Shown here one piece after another: positions 5,867 to 6,524 of a stretch of 6,524 nucleotides of DNA (its first letter is position 1; each line of letters starts with the position of its first letter). The stretch spans positions 1-6,524 of the forward strand of contig CAZGUH010000085.1 in NCBI GenBank assembly GCA_964529005.1, in the 5' to 3' direction. Both the position numbers and the translations under genes were made by a program. This DNA is from CAZGUH01 sp964529005. GTDB taxonomy: Bacteria; Actinomycetota; Acidimicrobiia; Acidimicrobiales; Ilumatobacteraceae. The notes beneath the pieces are model-generated. The model saw nothing but the letters and a program-made list of their open reading frames with translations. It was not told where the DNA came from and ran no database searches.

Positions 5867-5974
5867 CGGCCCGCGGCGAACCGGCTGTCCGTCGGCATCC
5901 AACCGGACATCGCGATCGGTCAAGCCCGTCGGAGCGATGGGCGCCAACGCGGCTCCCGATCGTGAGGACCGCGC

Positions 5975-6001
5975 GTATCGCCGGGGCCTTCGGCGGGGTA
6001 A
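5975..6001 (+). promoter_or_regulatory. Candidate SigB/SigF-type stress promoter of the Hsp20 gene
   Basis: GTAT (5975-5978), a 17-base spacer, and GGGTAA (5996-6001) resemble the actinobacterial general-stress sigma pattern (GNNT or GTTT, then GGGTA/GGGTAT-like). Transcription would begin near 6008, giving a leader of about 36 bases before the ATG. The -35 match is loose and the spacer slightly long. No CIRCE, HspR HAIR or RheA-type palindrome was seen in the 177-base gap. Confidence 0.3.
5979..5995. repeat. Short hairpin CGCCG-N7-CGGCG between baeRF and Hsp20 genes
   Basis: A five-base perfect stem with a seven-base loop. It could be a weak terminator for the baeRF transcript, but there is no T-run and it coincides with the spacer of the candidate Hsp20 promoter. 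The rest of 5867-6043 shows no other recognisable element. Confidence 0.2.
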
Positions 6002-6031
6002 TGCGATTTGCCGAGTGCTCGCGATCCACGT

Positions 6032-6036
6032 GGAGG
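6032..6036 (+). promoter_or_regulatory. Ribosome binding site of the Hsp20 gene
   Basis: GGAGG followed by seven bases and ATG at 6044. It selects 6044 over the longer frame that begins at 6008. Confidence 0.75.
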
Positions 6037-6043
6037 TACGTCG

Positions 6044-6481
6044 ATGTTGATGCGATCCGATCCGTTCCGTGACTTCGATCGTCTGGCCCAGCAGATGTTG
6101 GGCTCTCGGATGCGTCCTGCCGCGATGCCGCTCGACGCGTATCGCGATGGTGATCAGTTCGTCGTCCACTTCGACTTGCCCGGTGTCGATCCGTCCTCCA
6201 TCGATCTCACCGTGGACAAGAACGTCTTGACGGTGACCGCGCAGCGTCAGTGGCAGCCGACGGAGCAGCAACAGATCGTGGCGTCTGAGCGTCTGCAAGG
6301 CACGTTCAGCCGCCAGCTCTTCTTGGGCGAGAGCCTCGACGTCGACAAGCTCGATGCCAGTTGCGACAACGGAGTTCTGACCGTGAAGATCCCTGTTGTC
6401 GAGCAGGCCAAACCGCGACGGGTGCAGGTCAGCACCGGTAGTCGTGGTGGCTCGGCGATCGAGGCCAACGCGGAGGGTTGA
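6044..6481 (+). CDS. Small heat-shock protein, Hsp20/alpha-crystallin family (145 aa)
   Basis: ATP-independent holdase chaperone expected to form oligomers and keep unfolding proteins soluble during heat, hypoxia or stationary phase. The N-terminal arm starts MRSDPFRDFDRL (3-14), the usual opening of actinobacterial Hsp18/HspX-like proteins. The alpha-crystallin domain runs from about 26 to 120: PLDAYRDGDQFVV at 29-41, DLPGVDP 44-50, SIDLTVDKNVLTV 52-64, then SERLQGTFSRQLFL 81-94, and the hallmark NGVLTV at 109-114. The C-terminal tail has KPRRVQV (123-129); it holds a VQV element where many Hsp20s have I-x-I/V for subunit docking. A glycine/serine/alanine-rich end follows. Length fits the family. 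It is preceded by a good ribosome binding site and a possible general-stress promoter. It may form a unit with the upstream baeRF gene or be transcribed alone. Confidence 0.95.
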   Translation: MLMRSDPFRDFDRLAQQMLGSRMRPAAMPLDAYRDGDQFVVHFDLPGVDPSSIDLTVDKNVLTVTAQRQWQPTEQQQIVASERLQGTFSRQLFLGESLDVDKLDASCDNGVLTVKIPVVEQAKPRRVQVSTGSRGGSAIEANAEG

Positions 6482-6524
6482 TCCTCCGGGGCCGCGGGGG
6501 CCAGACGGCGACGCGTGCGGGCGT
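6482..6524. other. Tail of window after Hsp20 gene
   Basis: These 43 GC-rich bases hold only short G/C runs. No clear terminator stem with a T-tract and no start of another gene can be supported before the window ends. Confidence 0.4.

Noticed and set aside
6013..6019. GAGTGCT before Hsp20 as half of a CIRCE operator
   Set aside because: The matching left arm TTAGCACTC is absent at the required nine-base spacing.
4724..6298. A 524-codon open frame on the minus strand, antisense to the baeRF and Hsp20 genes
   Set aside because: It is rich in Arg, His, Gly and Val with no recognisable domain, and is explained by GC-rich codon bias of the two well-supported plus-strand genes it shadows.

Overview
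The window is GC-rich and densely coded. It uses GTG as well as ATG starts, has clear Shine-Dalgarno sequences, and its protein families are typical of high-GC Gram-positive bacteria. I read it as an actinobacterial chromosome segment; the genus cannot be told from the sequence. No rRNA, tRNA, insertion sequence, CRISPR array or phage gene was seen.

Layout, left to right. A pyridoxamine-phosphate-oxidase-like (PPOX) split-barrel gene (7-426, +) faces a second one (478-945, -). That one diverges from a third (1074-1535, +). Next come a single-domain universal stress protein (USP, 1666-2127, +) and a fourth PPOX-like gene (2138-2605, +) only 10 bases after it. Converging on these is a leftward pair: a tandem two-domain USP (3635-4423, -) followed by an ATP-type 6-phosphofructokinase (2615-3583, -). 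A 336-base gene-free divergent region (4424-4759) separates that pair from a baeRF-type protein related to archaeal/eukaryotic release factor 1 (4760-5866, +). A small heat-shock protein of the Hsp20 family closes the window (6044-6481, +).

The gene set looks like a stress/dormancy island. Four diverged small flavin- or F420-type barrel proteins, two USPs, a glycolytic kinase, a release-factor-like protein and an Hsp20 chaperone occupy 6.5 kb. The closest known parallel is the Mycobacterium tuberculosis DosR (hypoxia/NO) regulon, in particular the neighbourhood with the USP Rv2028c, pfkB, hspX and the nitroreductase-like acg. Here the kinase is of the PfkA fold rather than the ribokinase-like PfkB, PPOX-like proteins are present instead of Acg-type nitroreductases, and a baeRF protein is added. 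No DosR-type palindrome was found between the genes, so shared regulation is inferred from gene content only. The plausible joint role is to keep redox balance, low-oxygen glycolysis, protein folding and perhaps ribosomes in order during energy or oxygen limitation.
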